Assembly: GCA_934098705.1 (NCBI GenBank) | Contig: CAKOPC010000004.1 | Location: forward strand, 38,987 to 102,986 | DNA from: an uncultured Bacilli bacterium | GTDB taxonomy: Bacteria; Bacillota_I; Bacilli_A; RF39; UBA660 | DNA length: 64,000 bases | Direction of reading: 5' to 3' | Shown: one piece after another, positions 39,831 through 48,821 of the stretch | Layout: the number at the start of each line of letters is the position of its first letter | Numbering within the stretch: the stretch's first letter is position 1 | The notes under the pieces: generated by a model | Databases searched by the model: none | What the model saw: only the letters and a program-made list of their open reading frames with translations | What the model was told of the DNA's origin: nothing | Position numbers and translations under genes: made by a program

Positions 39831-41210
39831 ATTATAGAACTAGCATATTCTTTTCATTTAGGCAGTGATAAAAATAAAAGAAACACATCAAGAAGTAGTG
39901 CTAAATCTAATAAAAGTGGTTCTACTTCTCTATCAAATAATGCTATACAAAATTCAGCAGGTTTAACGAAAGTAGATAAACATAATTATAGAAAGTATGA
40001 TAGCAATCAAAATGATATTGAAATTATTAAAGGTAGTTCATCATTAGTTGATGATGTAAAAAAATTATATAAAGAAGAATTTGATGAAGCAAAAGAAGAA
40101 TATAACCTAAAGCAAATAAGAGATGATAGAAAAATCAAAGATTATTTTACTCATATAAGTAATAATGAGAAAAATGATTTAGCCTGTGAAATAATAATTG
40201 AACTTGGGGATAAAAAGTATTGGGATACAAAAGATGATAAGTTTAAAAGAAGAATGACAAATGTTTATAAAAAGCAAATTGAAGATTTAGAAATTATATT
40301 ACCTACTTTTAAGATAGCAAGTGCTATTATTCATTATGATGAAACAAGTCCACACTTGCATATAGTAGGCATTCCTATAAAATTTAATAATAAAAATGGT
40401 ATGAAAAAACAAGTTGGTAAATCAGATGTATTTACAAAAGAAAGTTTAAGAAAATTACAAGATAAAATGCGCACATTATGTATTGAATCCTTTAATAAAG
40501 AATATAACCTAACTAACACTTTAAAAGGCAAGAAAAAAGGCAGAAATCATGATTATCATATTACTGAAATGGACAATTATTTAGAAATGAAAGAACAGCT
40601 TGAAAAAAATCAAGAAAGTTTAAATAAAGCCAAACAACAATCTGACTTGCTAGATAATAATGTAAAAGAAACAAAAGAGATTGTTAATAATTTAAAATTA
40701 GCATTTGGTAGAAAAGATAAATATGTTATAACACAAGAGCGTAAAGATAAAATCAATAGTTTTATCAGCCAAGTAGAAAATACAAATAAAGAATATAAGA
40801 ATATTCAAAAATTATCAACAACTCTTACCAATGTTGACTCTAATATTAAAGAAAACAATAAGAAAATAAAAATACTTACCGAAAACAATAAGGCATTGGA
40901 ATTACGAGTTAAAAGTCTTACTGAAAAAAATAAGTTAAAAGATAATGAAATCGATGAATTAAAAGAAGAAAATAATTCTTTATTTGCAGAACTTAACTAT
41001 TTTAAAAATAAGTTTATAAGACTTATTAAATTTATAAAAAATAGATTATTTAATAGAAAAGATAGAGATAAATATCATGACTTTTCACGAGATTTATATG
41101 AACATGGTGTTATTGAACATGATACGATTAAAGAATTAAATGAAACTTATAAATTCAGTAAAGAACATGATTTAAGCAAAGAAAAAGATGATTATGATAT
41201 TGAAATTTAA
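39831..41210 (+). CDS. MobV-family relaxase (Pre/Mob)
   Basis: MobV relaxases nick oriT and lead the strand into the recipient. The N-terminal LAYSFHLGSDKNKRN and the catalytic HYDETSPHLHIVGIPI (HxDExxPHxH) are present, and a long coiled coil follows (about residues 245-390). The start is unclear: GGAG is followed after seven bases by ATT-ATA-GAA-CTA, while the only conventional start (GTG, 39825) lies one base after that site. I mark the ATT. Either way the conserved core is complete. Confidence 0.85.
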   Translation: MIELAYSFHLGSDKNKRNTSRSSAKSNKSGSTSLSNNAIQNSAGLTKVDKHNYRKYDSNQNDIEIIKGSSSLVDDVKKLYKEEFDEAKEEYNLKQIRDDRKIKDYFTHISNNEKNDLACEIIIELGDKKYWDTKDDKFKRRMTNVYKKQIEDLEIILPTFKIASAIIHYDETSPHLHIVGIPIKFNNKNGMKKQVGKSDVFTKESLRKLQDKMRTLCIESFNKEYNLTNTLKGKKKGRNHDYHITEMDNYLEMKEQLEKNQESLNKAKQQSDLLDNNVKETKEIVNNLKLAFGRKDKYVITQERKDKINSFISQVENTNKEYKNIQKLSTTLTNVDSNIKENNKKIKILTENNKALELRVKSLTEKNKLKDNEIDELKEENNSLFAELNYFKNKFIRLIKFIKNRLFNRKDRDKYHDFSRDLYEHGVIEHDTIKELNETYKFSKEHDLSKEKDDYDIEI

Positions 41211-41213
41211 TTT

Positions 41214-41268
41214 AAAGTAAAAAGATGATCATAAGCGTTAATGCCTTTAAATCATCTTTTTTACTTTT
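41214..41268. terminator. Bidirectional terminator between MobV and Mrr-type genes
   Basis: AAAGTAAAAAGATGAT pairs with ATCATCTTTTTTACTTTT (one extra T), with T-rich flanks on both sides. Confidence 0.75.
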
Positions 41269-41292
41269 AATATTAATTATGGGTATCGTTTT

Positions 41293-42984
41293 TTATTTTA
41301 TAAAATCTTCTATAAAATCTCTATCTTTATCTTTTTCATATATGCATTCGGTCAATTTTTCTAGGTCATCACCGTTAATTAATATAATTCTGTTTGTATT
41401 TGCCAGTTCAATTGCCTTTTTTGTAAATGTACTATTGGTTATTACTACACCTCTATTTGCATTATAGAATCTAATTGCACCAACAACCTCTTGTATCGGC
41501 GTATTATCTAATTTATGAGTATAGTATTTTGCTTGAATAACATAAGTTATATTTCCCTTTTTAACTATTAAATCTCCACCTTGGTCGCCACTTTTACCAC
41601 AATGTTTTACTTTATAATTTAACTCACGAAATAAATTTTGTAGATATAGCTCAAATTCCTCACCAGTTTCAACATTTATTAAACTATATTTGAATGCTTT
41701 TGCTTGTTTTTCTTTAGAAAAATCTCCACTCAAATACCTATTCTTATCGCTTTCTTTTCTTAGGTATTCAACCTTAGAATCATAATATTTTATCCAGTCT
41801 TTTAAATTAGTTAGACACTCTAACAATAGTTCATTATTAGTTTGTACTATAACATCATTTATTTTAGCAATTGTATATAAATCAATGTTATTAACTTTTA
41901 CATTGTCTTTAGCTAAACTTTCAAGCCAAAATTTAATTATATTATCAATAGAAGATATATTGTCTATATTAGAATAATTATTGTCTTGATAGTTGATAAC
42001 TTCTTTTTCAATGTCATTACTAATTCTTACCTTATCGTTTATAATCATTGTTGCTACTCTAAACATATATTCATTGACAAAACCAAGTTTTGATTCATAA
42101 AATTCTTTATATATAGGTAATGTGTTTTCATATACAATTTCCATATCATCTACTTCTTTAATCATATCATCAATAATTTTATAGAACTCATCATCATTTG
42201 TTAAAGCATTTATTTTCTTTTCAAGAAAAATAATATGTGTAATAGTTGCATAAGTTAGTAGAGAATCTGCTATAAAATTAATTGGTCTATCAATTAAGAC
42301 ATTATCAACTTCTATAAATGTATCACTAGGGTTTCTTTTATTAAAATAGCCAACATTAATTTTTCTTAACGAGTAGTTATTTATATTTGCACTCATTTCC
42401 TTTAAAATTCTTATATAGTTTTGATAGCCAGCTTTATTTTTACTATAGTTTGTATGTCGTTCTATATAGTCAGCAACGTTTGAAAAATATTTTTTAATAA
42501 TTTTTAAAAAGTATTCATCTGTATATAACATCTCAAAATCAGTAGCAGTATGAAAATCTTTTGTGTCTTCTATCATTTTGTATAATGCTTTTCTATACGA
42601 TTCTTGAGTTCCAGGTATTTCCCAAGATATTTTATTATATTGCATTGTATTTTCATTTAACATTTTTGCTATTGCATTTTTAGATGTTAAAGTAAGGAAA
42701 CTCAAGTATATTGTATTATCATCACTATCAGTATTTATATTTCTGACTCTATTATCCTTACTTTTTTCAAATTCATAAGACAATCTGCTTCCTAATTTTT
42801 CAAGCATTCCTATTATTCCCAATGAATTTAAGAATAAGTAAATAAAGAATAATGCAATCATACTTGATATAATAATTGCAGTAGCACCTTGTTTTGTATC
42901 TATACAATACCAAGCAACAACAATGCTAATAAAAGTTCCTATAATATGACTTGAACCGCTTTTTCTTCCATAATTTTTACTCAT
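41293..42984 (-). CDS. Membrane-anchored Mrr-type restriction endonuclease
   Basis: A 563-residue protein with two N-terminal membrane segments (about residues 12-56, HIIGTFISIVVAWYCID and AIIISSMIALFFIYLFL). A long helical middle follows. The C-terminal Mrr_cat domain begins TGEEFELYLQNLFRELNYKV and has the PD-(D/E)xK core GDQGGDLIV...YVIQAKYY (Asp...Gln-x-Lys). Mrr-type nucleases cut modified DNA; with a membrane anchor it could act on incoming DNA. It is transcribed away from the zinc-ribbon gene at 43083. Confidence 0.8.
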   Translation of the reverse strand: MSKNYGRKSGSSHIIGTFISIVVAWYCIDTKQGATAIIISSMIALFFIYLFLNSLGIIGMLEKLGSRLSYEFEKSKDNRVRNINTDSDDNTIYLSFLTLTSKNAIAKMLNENTMQYNKISWEIPGTQESYRKALYKMIEDTKDFHTATDFEMLYTDEYFLKIIKKYFSNVADYIERHTNYSKNKAGYQNYIRILKEMSANINNYSLRKINVGYFNKRNPSDTFIEVDNVLIDRPINFIADSLLTYATITHIIFLEKKINALTNDDEFYKIIDDMIKEVDDMEIVYENTLPIYKEFYESKLGFVNEYMFRVATMIINDKVRISNDIEKEVINYQDNNYSNIDNISSIDNIIKFWLESLAKDNVKVNNIDLYTIAKINDVIVQTNNELLLECLTNLKDWIKYYDSKVEYLRKESDKNRYLSGDFSKEKQAKAFKYSLINVETGEEFELYLQNLFRELNYKVKHCGKSGDQGGDLIVKKGNITYVIQAKYYTHKLDNTPIQEVVGAIRFYNANRGVVITNSTFTKKAIELANTNRIILINGDDLEKLTECIYEKDKDRDFIEDFIK

Positions 42985-43082
42985 AATACAACTCCTCTAA
43001 ATATATAACTATTATATCATATTTTGCCTAGAAATAGGACTTAAATCATAAAATATGTTATAATTGTCTAGAGGATGATAGT

Positions 43083-43988
43083 ATGTTTGATTTTATTAAA
43101 AAATTAATTGAAAAAAAAGAAAATGTCAAAGTAAATTACTTTGAACAGGAACAAAACAATTGGAAAGAAGAAAATAAGAATTTATTTTATAACAACTATG
43201 AATTCTTTAATAATAATTGTTGCCCTAATTGTGGAGTCGTGCTAAACTCTGAAATAAAAACATCTAAAAAGTGTTCAGAATGCAAAGAAAAAATAGTTGT
43301 TAGAACAAATCCATTAACTAAGGAAAAACTATTGCTATGCGAAAAAGACTTAAAAAAATATGAAAGCAATGATAATAAAAGAAAAGAAATAAATTTTTGT
43401 TCTAATCTAATTAAAAATACTTCTTTCGTATGTAATGACATTGGAAAAAAATTAAACAAATTAAAAAAAGAAAAGCCAGACTTAAGCGTTAGAGATTATA
43501 CTTGGAATATATTGATGAATTTAAGTAATGAATTAACAAACGATGGTTTAAAGAAGTATAATAAAATTGTCAATCTTCCTTATAGAGATAGAGCATTGGA
43601 AGTTTTTGATGTAGTAAAAACATTTGAAAAATCTAATTTAGCATTTGACAGAATGGTTTCATTAGCTGAATACGAACATAAAGACAATGTATTAATAACT
43701 ATGTTGCCACAAGCGATTCATTTAGGAATAAGTACACAATATATATATGCCTTGCCAGAATTTCAAATGAATTTAGACGAAGAAAGAATTTGCCAATTAG
43801 ATTGTTGCAAAATATTATATGATTACTTAAATAGAAATAATATGACAATAGATGATTTCAAACCAATATATTTAGAACATGCAAAAAATCTTATTATTCC
43901 AACTATAACACCAGATTTAGCTTGGATGTACGTTAAAAGAGGCTATAATATTTATAAAACTTACAATGAACAAAAGAATGTTAATTAA
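43083..43988 (+). CDS. Zinc-ribbon protein, unknown
   Basis: The 301-residue protein has CCPNCGVVLN and CSECKEK (about residues 38-65), which can form a zinc ribbon, then a helical domain of about 200 residues with YTWNILMNLSNELTNDG. It is divergent from the Mrr-type nuclease with a 98-base shared promoter region, so the two may form a unit. No family recognised. Confidence 0.5.
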   Translation: MFDFIKKLIEKKENVKVNYFEQEQNNWKEENKNLFYNNYEFFNNNCCPNCGVVLNSEIKTSKKCSECKEKIVVRTNPLTKEKLLLCEKDLKKYESNDNKRKEINFCSNLIKNTSFVCNDIGKKLNKLKKEKPDLSVRDYTWNILMNLSNELTNDGLKKYNKIVNLPYRDRALEVFDVVKTFEKSNLAFDRMVSLAEYEHKDNVLITMLPQAIHLGISTQYIYALPEFQMNLDEERICQLDCCKILYDYLNRNNMTIDDFKPIYLEHAKNLIIPTITPDLAWMYVKRGYNIYKTYNEQKNVN

Positions 43989-44051
43989 ATTATAAAATTT
44001 ATAACTATTTCATAGATTTTTTACTCATTTTTTATAATTTGTGTTAAAATG

Positions 44052-44192
44052 TTATTAGTGGTTGATATTTATATATCAATTCGTATGTTGGAAAAAGTTG
44101 TAGATACCTACGACGTTGGCTCCAGATTGATAGGAAACTCGAAAAGTTCGAGTTTGAGTAATAAATGCTAACTAAAAATAGTTAGTTTTTTT
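44052..44192 (+). ncRNA. Candidate structured RNA with its own terminator
   Basis: The 302-base gap has no gene but a dense set of helices: TTGATAT/ATATCAA, GTTGTAG-ATAC-CTACGAC, CTCGAA/TTCGAG, and a possible long-range pairing of TTATTA (44052-44057) with TAATAA (44159-44164). The last stem CTAACT/AGTTAG is followed by TTTTTTT. Unpaired GTTGG occurs twice and GATAGGAAACTC is purine-rich, as in conserved RNAs. From memory it resembles raiA-type RNAs of Bacillota, but I cannot confirm this. Confidence 0.55.
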
Positions 44193-44290
44193 GTTATGTA
44201 AGGGAGAAAAATCCTAAATATAGATAGATAAATAAATAAAAAAAGAATAGTTTATTTAAAACTAATCCTACCAATAAAATTCAAACTTTT

Positions 44291-45034
44291 TTAATTAAAC
44301 AGTATTGGTACATTACCATATATTACTATTCTTAATATTCCTATAATAACTAAATGTAATGGATAATATAAATAGAAAAACCATTTCATCCAATTCATTT
44401 TACCTTTAGAACCATCGTAGATATTTAGTAATGGGTATGCTAAAACAACTGCTAATGTAATTAATCCATAAGTTTTACTTACAAAGAAATATGAAATAAG
44501 TGCGTAAATAAAGATCCAAAAACTCATACTCATAAATTGTTTTTTCAAATCCCCTCTATTGGAATACATAGATAAAATTGCCATTACTGCTATGCAACTC
44601 CAATCTGATGAAAATGTTATAATATTTATTAAAATTATCAATATCCACTTTTGCCATTCTTTTAAATTGGTTGCTTTATTTGCAATATAAAGAGCAACTA
44701 CCGCCCAAGCAAGAGACCACATAATACTTGTTTGATTAAAAATATTCCCTGAACTAAACGGTATATAGTTTATTCCAAAAGCAAAGCAATACGCAAAATG
44801 AGATATTATTGCAAATGTAAACAATCTTAAAATATATTTTCTTAAATTCTTGGTATAATAAAAACCTTCACAAATAAAGAAAAACATAATAGGTGCTGTT
44901 AATCTACCAATTATATGTAAAATAATTGAAATTGCATTATTAGGCATTCCTGGATAAATCAAATCAGCAATGTGATCAATCGTCATTGCTATAATTGCTA
45001 TTAATTTTAAATGATTAGAATTCAATTTTTTCAT
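44291..45034 (-). CDS. TraX-family membrane protein
   Basis: The 247-residue protein has about seven membrane segments and the TraX start LNSNHLKLIAIIAMTIDHIA, then GRLTAPIMFFFICEGF. TraX of F-like plasmids acetylates pilin; in Bacillota the family is widespread and its function is uncertain. It is preceded by an AGGTGATA-type site and appears monocistronic. Confidence 0.8.
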   Translation of the reverse strand: MKKLNSNHLKLIAIIAMTIDHIADLIYPGMPNNAISIILHIIGRLTAPIMFFFICEGFYYTKNLRKYILRLFTFAIISHFAYCFAFGINYIPFSSGNIFNQTSIMWSLAWAVVALYIANKATNLKEWQKWILIILINIITFSSDWSCIAVMAILSMYSNRGDLKKQFMSMSFWIFIYALISYFFVSKTYGLITLAVVLAYPLLNIYDGSKGKMNWMKWFFYLYYPLHLVIIGILRIVIYGNVPILFN

Positions 45035-45058
45035 TATATCACCAACTTAATAATTTTT

Positions 45059-45706
45059 TTATTTTATATTATCATTTTGTTTTAAACCCCACTTTAATCT
45101 ATTATCAAAGCTATACTTATTTTCACTTGGGTTACCTTCACAAATTTCATTATATAAACTATTTAAATCATACACACATGACCATATGGTATCAAAATTC
45201 AATTTTTTTTCAAATTGACATACAAATCCATACTTACCTGATATGATTTTTTTACACTCTTCAAAATCAATATTCGAATTATTTTTCAAACAATTATCTA
45301 TTGTATTATATCTATCATTTGTATAGTACCAATTATTTTCATTATTATTATTATATTTAACCATGTTATTTGAAATAAAATGATTAGTAGCTATCACATA
45401 ATTTTTATTATATCTAACACTTATTTCTTCACTGGTACATTCAACTACCGCCATATCCCCATTTCTATCTGCAATAACAATATTATGAGATGAGGATATT
45501 GGTAAAGTCTTAATCATTTTGACTGCCTCTTCTGTTGTTTTACATTCTTCTAATATTTTCCGTATTACAAATCCCCCATTTATACCTGGCTTTATTTTTT
45601 TAGATAGAAGAAAGGTTAATGCTGCACATAGCCTGTATTCATTTATACCATCTTCTAAAGAAATCATAGCGGTTGAATGTGCTAAGAAGATATTTTTAAT
45701 TTTCAT
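45059..45706 (-). pseudogene. C45/acyltransferase-type hydrolase lacking its N-terminal part
   Basis: The 215-residue frame matches the C-terminal two thirds of linear-amide hydrolases related to acyl-CoA:6-aminopenicillanate acyltransferase: FLLSKKIKPGINGGFVIRKI, CKTTEEAVKMIK, VIADRNGDMAVVE. The N-terminal catalytic Cys region is missing, and the 200 bases upstream do not encode it. The first residues (HSTAMISLEDGINEY) belong to the family, so the break is at about residue 110 of a full protein. It is probably inactive. Confidence 0.6.
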
Positions 45707-45908
45707 AATAAACTTTTCTCACTTAATAAACCAATTATTAGTTTGATATTTATATTTTTATTATACCATATATTTTATTTTATTTCATATAAAGGTACAC
45801 TTTAAGTACAAATTTAAATTTATTTAACACATATTCAATAATTAATCAAACCCTTTCAAAAAACAAATATTTTATGTTATATTAATTGTAGCAATATAAT
45901 TTCTTTCA

Positions 45909-46520
45909 CTAATAATGCTCTCCTATTATGTTTGGCTTGCCATTTTTTATAATTATAAATGAATCATTTGGCAAAAGTATTAACGGCATTATTTTTTTTA
46001 TTTCCTCTATCTCTTCTTTACAAGTTTCATAAACTATATCAAAATGTGGAAAAATATTAATATCAGTTATTCCAATTCCTTTATAATCTCGTAAAATGTA
46101 ATTATCAAAATCATCTTTATAAATAACTCTTTTTGAAAGATTCATAGAACCAGCACTTACTCCAATTACTAATTCGGCTTGTTTTACAGCATCTACTAAC
46201 CCATAAGAATTGATAAAATCCATTTGCATTTTTGGACTACCTCCAAGTAAAAAAACAACATTTGACTTCATAATTATTTCTTTAGCCTCTTGCTTGCTTA
46301 CTCTTTCATCAAGGACTCTACTTTTTTTAAAGTTTATACCTATATCTTTAAAGTTATTATTATGTTCTTCTATCTGTTTGTCATTTCTTTTGTAGTCATT
46401 AAAAATAGATGAAATATATACAATTCTACTATTATCTTTTATATCACTTTTTAAATGTTTTGCTTGAATAGCTGTAAACCCTCTTTTTCTATCTATACCA
46501 CTAAATAAATAAGTAACCAC
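45909..46520 (-). CDS. Peptidase E-like (S51) serine peptidase
   Basis: A 203-residue protein with the class-I-amidotransferase-like fold of S51 peptidases: FSGIDRKRGF, NVVFLLGGSPKMQMDF and the nucleophile elbow VIGVSAGSMNLS, followed by a His region (NIFPHFD). It may act on Asp-containing dipeptides or on cyanophycin-like substrates. The start is a GTG with AAGGTGAT upstream. Confidence 0.75.
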   Translation of the reverse strand: MVTYLFSGIDRKRGFTAIQAKHLKSDIKDNSRIVYISSIFNDYKRNDKQIEEHNNNFKDIGINFKKSRVLDERVSKQEAKEIIMKSNVVFLLGGSPKMQMDFINSYGLVDAVKQAELVIGVSAGSMNLSKRVIYKDDFDNYILRDYKGIGITDINIFPHFDIVYETCKEEIEEIKKIMPLILLPNDSFIIIKNGKPNIIGEHY

Positions 46521-46657
46521 GTAATCACCTTCTTAAACCATTTGTAAACATGTTAATATTATTATATTATATGAATCTATTTTTTTCATCATAAATTTTA
46601 ATCCTTTTAGTATAATTTTTATTATTTTGTAAAATATAAAATTGAAAGGAGAAATAA

Positions 46658-46876
46658 ATGGAAAATGTACCAGTAATGATATCTACGAAAGATTTATCTT
46701 ATATCGAAGATATTTTTAATTACAATTTTACAGTATGTAAATTAATTCACTCATTTTATGAAAAAGTAAGTGATGAAGAAATTAAAGAGTTTTTTAAGGC
46801 TTTATATGAAGGACATAAAAATATTTGTTCTAATTTAATTAATATGTTAAGTTTGGGGGATAAGAATAATGAATAA
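46658..46876 (+). CDS. Small partner of the CotF-like protein
   Basis: 72 residues: DLSYIEDIFNYNFTVCKLIH then ISDEEIKEFFKAL-like helices. Such a short helical protein commonly precedes CotF-type genes. It has GAAAGGAG upstream and overlaps the next gene by eight bases. Confidence 0.55.
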   Translation: MENVPVMISTKDLSYIEDIFNYNFTVCKLIHSFYEKVSDEEIKEFFKALYEGHKNICSNLINMLSLGDKNNE

Positions 46877-47186
46877 TAACATGATTTGTAATACAGAAAC
46901 TGAAGTTTCAAAAACATTAGAGTTAAATGATAGAGATTATTTAAATTGTGTTTTAGAAATTGAAAAAAGTATGGCAAATAATTTAAATACTTTCCTTAAT
47001 GAAGCAAGTAATGATAGATTATTTAATGATGTATATGACATGTTTGATGAAGTAAAAACAAATGCTAGAGATACTTTTTTACTACTATTTAGAAATGGTT
47101 GGTATAAATTAGAAAAAGCTTGTTGCACTAAGAAAGATGAAACAGTTAATACTTTAAATGAAAAATTAAAAGAACTAGAACAATAA
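46869..47186 (+). CDS. CotF-like spore coat family protein
   Basis: The 105-residue protein matches the CotF pattern: ELNDRDYLNCVLEIEKSMAN, LNEASNDRLFNDV and a terminal FRNGWYKLEKA. These are coat-related helical-bundle proteins. It is translationally coupled to the preceding small gene. Confidence 0.65.
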   Translation: MNNNMICNTETEVSKTLELNDRDYLNCVLEIEKSMANNLNTFLNEASNDRLFNDVYDMFDEVKTNARDTFLLLFRNGWYKLEKACCTKKDETVNTLNEKLKELEQ

Positions 47187-47261
47187 ATGTTCTAATTTTT
47201 TTATTTTATTTATCTTTAACCTTTTTATATATAATTCATAAAATATATAAGGAGGAATTTT

Positions 47262-47420
47262 ATGAAAAAACATTTAACTTTAATAGTTAGTATTTTTATT
47301 ATAATTATAGTATCTGTATTTTATATTTTAGAGGTTAAGGATAAAAATAAGGATAATGATGACCTTAGAACAATTACTGTTGCTGATACTACACTAACAT
47401 CAAGGACTTATATGAGTTGA
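47262..47420 (+). pseudogene. Truncated exported protein at the ICE junction
   Basis: 52 residues behind a strong AAGGAGG site: a signal peptide or membrane span (HLTLIVSIFIIIIVSVFYIL), a Lys/Asp linker and DDLRTITVADTT, after which the frame stops. The start of a lipoprotein or ABC substrate-binding protein is plausible (KxITVAxxT is their first strand). The following sequence belongs to an element regulator, so an insertion probably cut this gene. Confidence 0.4.
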
Positions 47421-47908
47421 TTCAATCAGTATATATAAAAACTAACACAAATGAAATATGCAATTTGGGAAAAACAACTAGCTTTAATATGGAAGAAATA
47501 AATGATGAAACATCTATAGGAAAACAAGTTAAGTATTTTAGAAAAATCAACAACGTAAGAATCACCGATATGGCTGTGGAATTAGGAATCGGATATAATA
47601 CCATTGTAAGATTAGAAGAACAAAGTGATAATAGAAACCTGAATCATAAAAGTATCCAAATAATCAATAAAATAATTGATTATTTAGATATTAGAGATAA
47701 ATTGAATTTTAATAATAATGAATACCTTGATTTTATATTAAATAAGCAATCATCTGCAATTAAAGAACTAAAAGATAAAATTGGAAGAATGGAAATTGCG
47801 AATGAACTGAATGTAACTCCTGACTCGGTCAATAGATGGATAACATCAGATATTGTTATATCAAGAAAACATTATCACAAAATAAAAAAGATGCTTGAAA
47901 CTAAATAA
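47417..47908 (+). CDS. Regulator with two helix-turn-helix regions
   Basis: A 163-residue protein. An XRE-type domain (about residues 32-90) has GKQVKYFRKINNVRITDMAV and LGIGYNTIVRLEEQ. A second HTH at the C-terminus has RMEIANELNVTPDSVNRWIT. The reported start is TTG overlapping the previous stop; an ATG at 47489 has no better ribosome site. It is convergent with the minus-strand transfer genes and may regulate them. Confidence 0.6.
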   Translation: MIQSVYIKTNTNEICNLGKTTSFNMEEINDETSIGKQVKYFRKINNVRITDMAVELGIGYNTIVRLEEQSDNRNLNHKSIQIINKIIDYLDIRDKLNFNNNEYLDFILNKQSSAIKELKDKIGRMEIANELNVTPDSVNRWITSDIVISRKHYHKIKKMLETK

Positions 47909-48149
47909 CATCCTCTTTTGGTCTGTTACTTAAAATTTCAAGCACTTTTTCTAATACTTCATCTTTTACTTTATCCTCAACATTTAAATTTTCTATACTT
48001 TTTAACAGAAGTTTTGCTTTAAATGTGGCTAAATTATCTAATAGTTGTTTAATTCCCTCATCAGTCGTAGGATAGTTGACAAAAACCTGCAAATCAATCC
48101 CCCTTACTCTTACATTTAATTCTATGCAAAAATAAGCCTTTAATTGCAA
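47901..48149 (-). CDS. Small ICE protein, unknown
   Basis: The 82-residue frame reads YFCIELNVRVRGIDLQ and later ENLNVEDKVKDEVLEKVLE, the layout of small proteins often found at the end of ICE operons. It ends in EDVI. The start is unclear: the AAGGAGG site lies 18 bases before the first in-frame TTG, while an out-of-frame ATA sits seven bases after the site. Confidence 0.45.
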   Translation of the reverse strand: MQLKAYFCIELNVRVRGIDLQVFVNYPTTDEGIKQLLDNLATFKAKLLLKSIENLNVEDKVKDEVLEKVLEILSNRPKEDVI

Positions 48150-48171
48150 AATAAACTATTTATCTTCCTCC

Positions 48172-48690
48172 TTATATACTAGGCTTTTCAACAACATAAT
48201 CAACGATGTATTGATAGTATTCTTCAGGCATATTTTTTAAAAGATAATCAGAAAAGTATTTTACCCAGTCATCATTGATACGATAATAATCTTTATCATT
48301 GTCGTTATAATGTTTTTCTCTTGTCTCAACATCTTCATAATAAAAATCATCATAACCATTTAAACCATCAAGACTAGATTTTATACATCTATAATTTTCA
48401 AACATTCTTTCAAAAACACCTTTTTTATCAAAATCACAAGTTTCTATAAACTCTTCTAAATCATCTATATCAGAATCGTAGTTATTAAATACCCATTGAG
48501 AAAAACCTCCATTTTGAACTTGATAATTAAAATTACCAAATATAACAGCAAGTTTTTCATAAGGTGTAAGATTGGACAAGAATTCTTCACGAGAAGTATT
48601 TTTTTCCCAGTTATCATAGGCATTAGTCATTATAAACTGCCATAAATTATCATTAGTTTTTTCTTTTATTAATTCTTTATTAATTTCTAT
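48172..48690 (-). CDS. DUF4375 (DMP19-like) protein, AUA start
   Basis: A 172-residue protein with the DUF4375 pattern: LWQFIMTNAYDNWEK, LTPYEKLAVIFGNFNYQVQN and GGFSQWVFNNYDSD. DMP19-type proteins are proposed DNA-mimic or antirestriction proteins. The family starts before the first ATG (residue 21 here). The minus strand shows AAGGAGG, seven bases, then ATA-GAA-ATT-AAT in frame, so AUA is taken as the start. The tail ends EKPSI. This start is inferred. Confidence 0.7.
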   Translation of the reverse strand: MEINKELIKEKTNDNLWQFIMTNAYDNWEKNTSREEFLSNLTPYEKLAVIFGNFNYQVQNGGFSQWVFNNYDSDIDDLEEFIETCDFDKKGVFERMFENYRCIKSSLDGLNGYDDFYYEDVETREKHYNDNDKDYYRINDDWVKYFSDYLLKNMPEEYYQYIVDYVVEKPSI

Positions 48691-48723
48691 AAATAATCCT
48701 CCTTAAAAACTTTTTTCTAATTT

Positions 48724-48797
48724 AGATATCATTAAGTGATATCTATAATATTTTTTTATATTCATACTAGGGAACACTACTTTAAAATAGTGTACCC
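48724..48797 (-). repeat. Two hairpins between the ArdC-like and DUF4375 genes
   Basis: AGATATC/GATATCT (48724-48744) and GGGAACACTA/TAGTGTACCC (48770-48797, one mismatch). Neither is followed by a clear T-run. They may be processing or regulatory structures in the operon message. Confidence 0.45.
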
Positions 48798-48821
48798 ATA
48801 ACTTTATAAAACTTAATATTT

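Noticed and set aside
41225..41467. Plus-strand frame of 80 codons with hydrophobic residues.
   Set aside because: It is antisense to the Mrr nuclease catalytic domain, which has clear family motifs.
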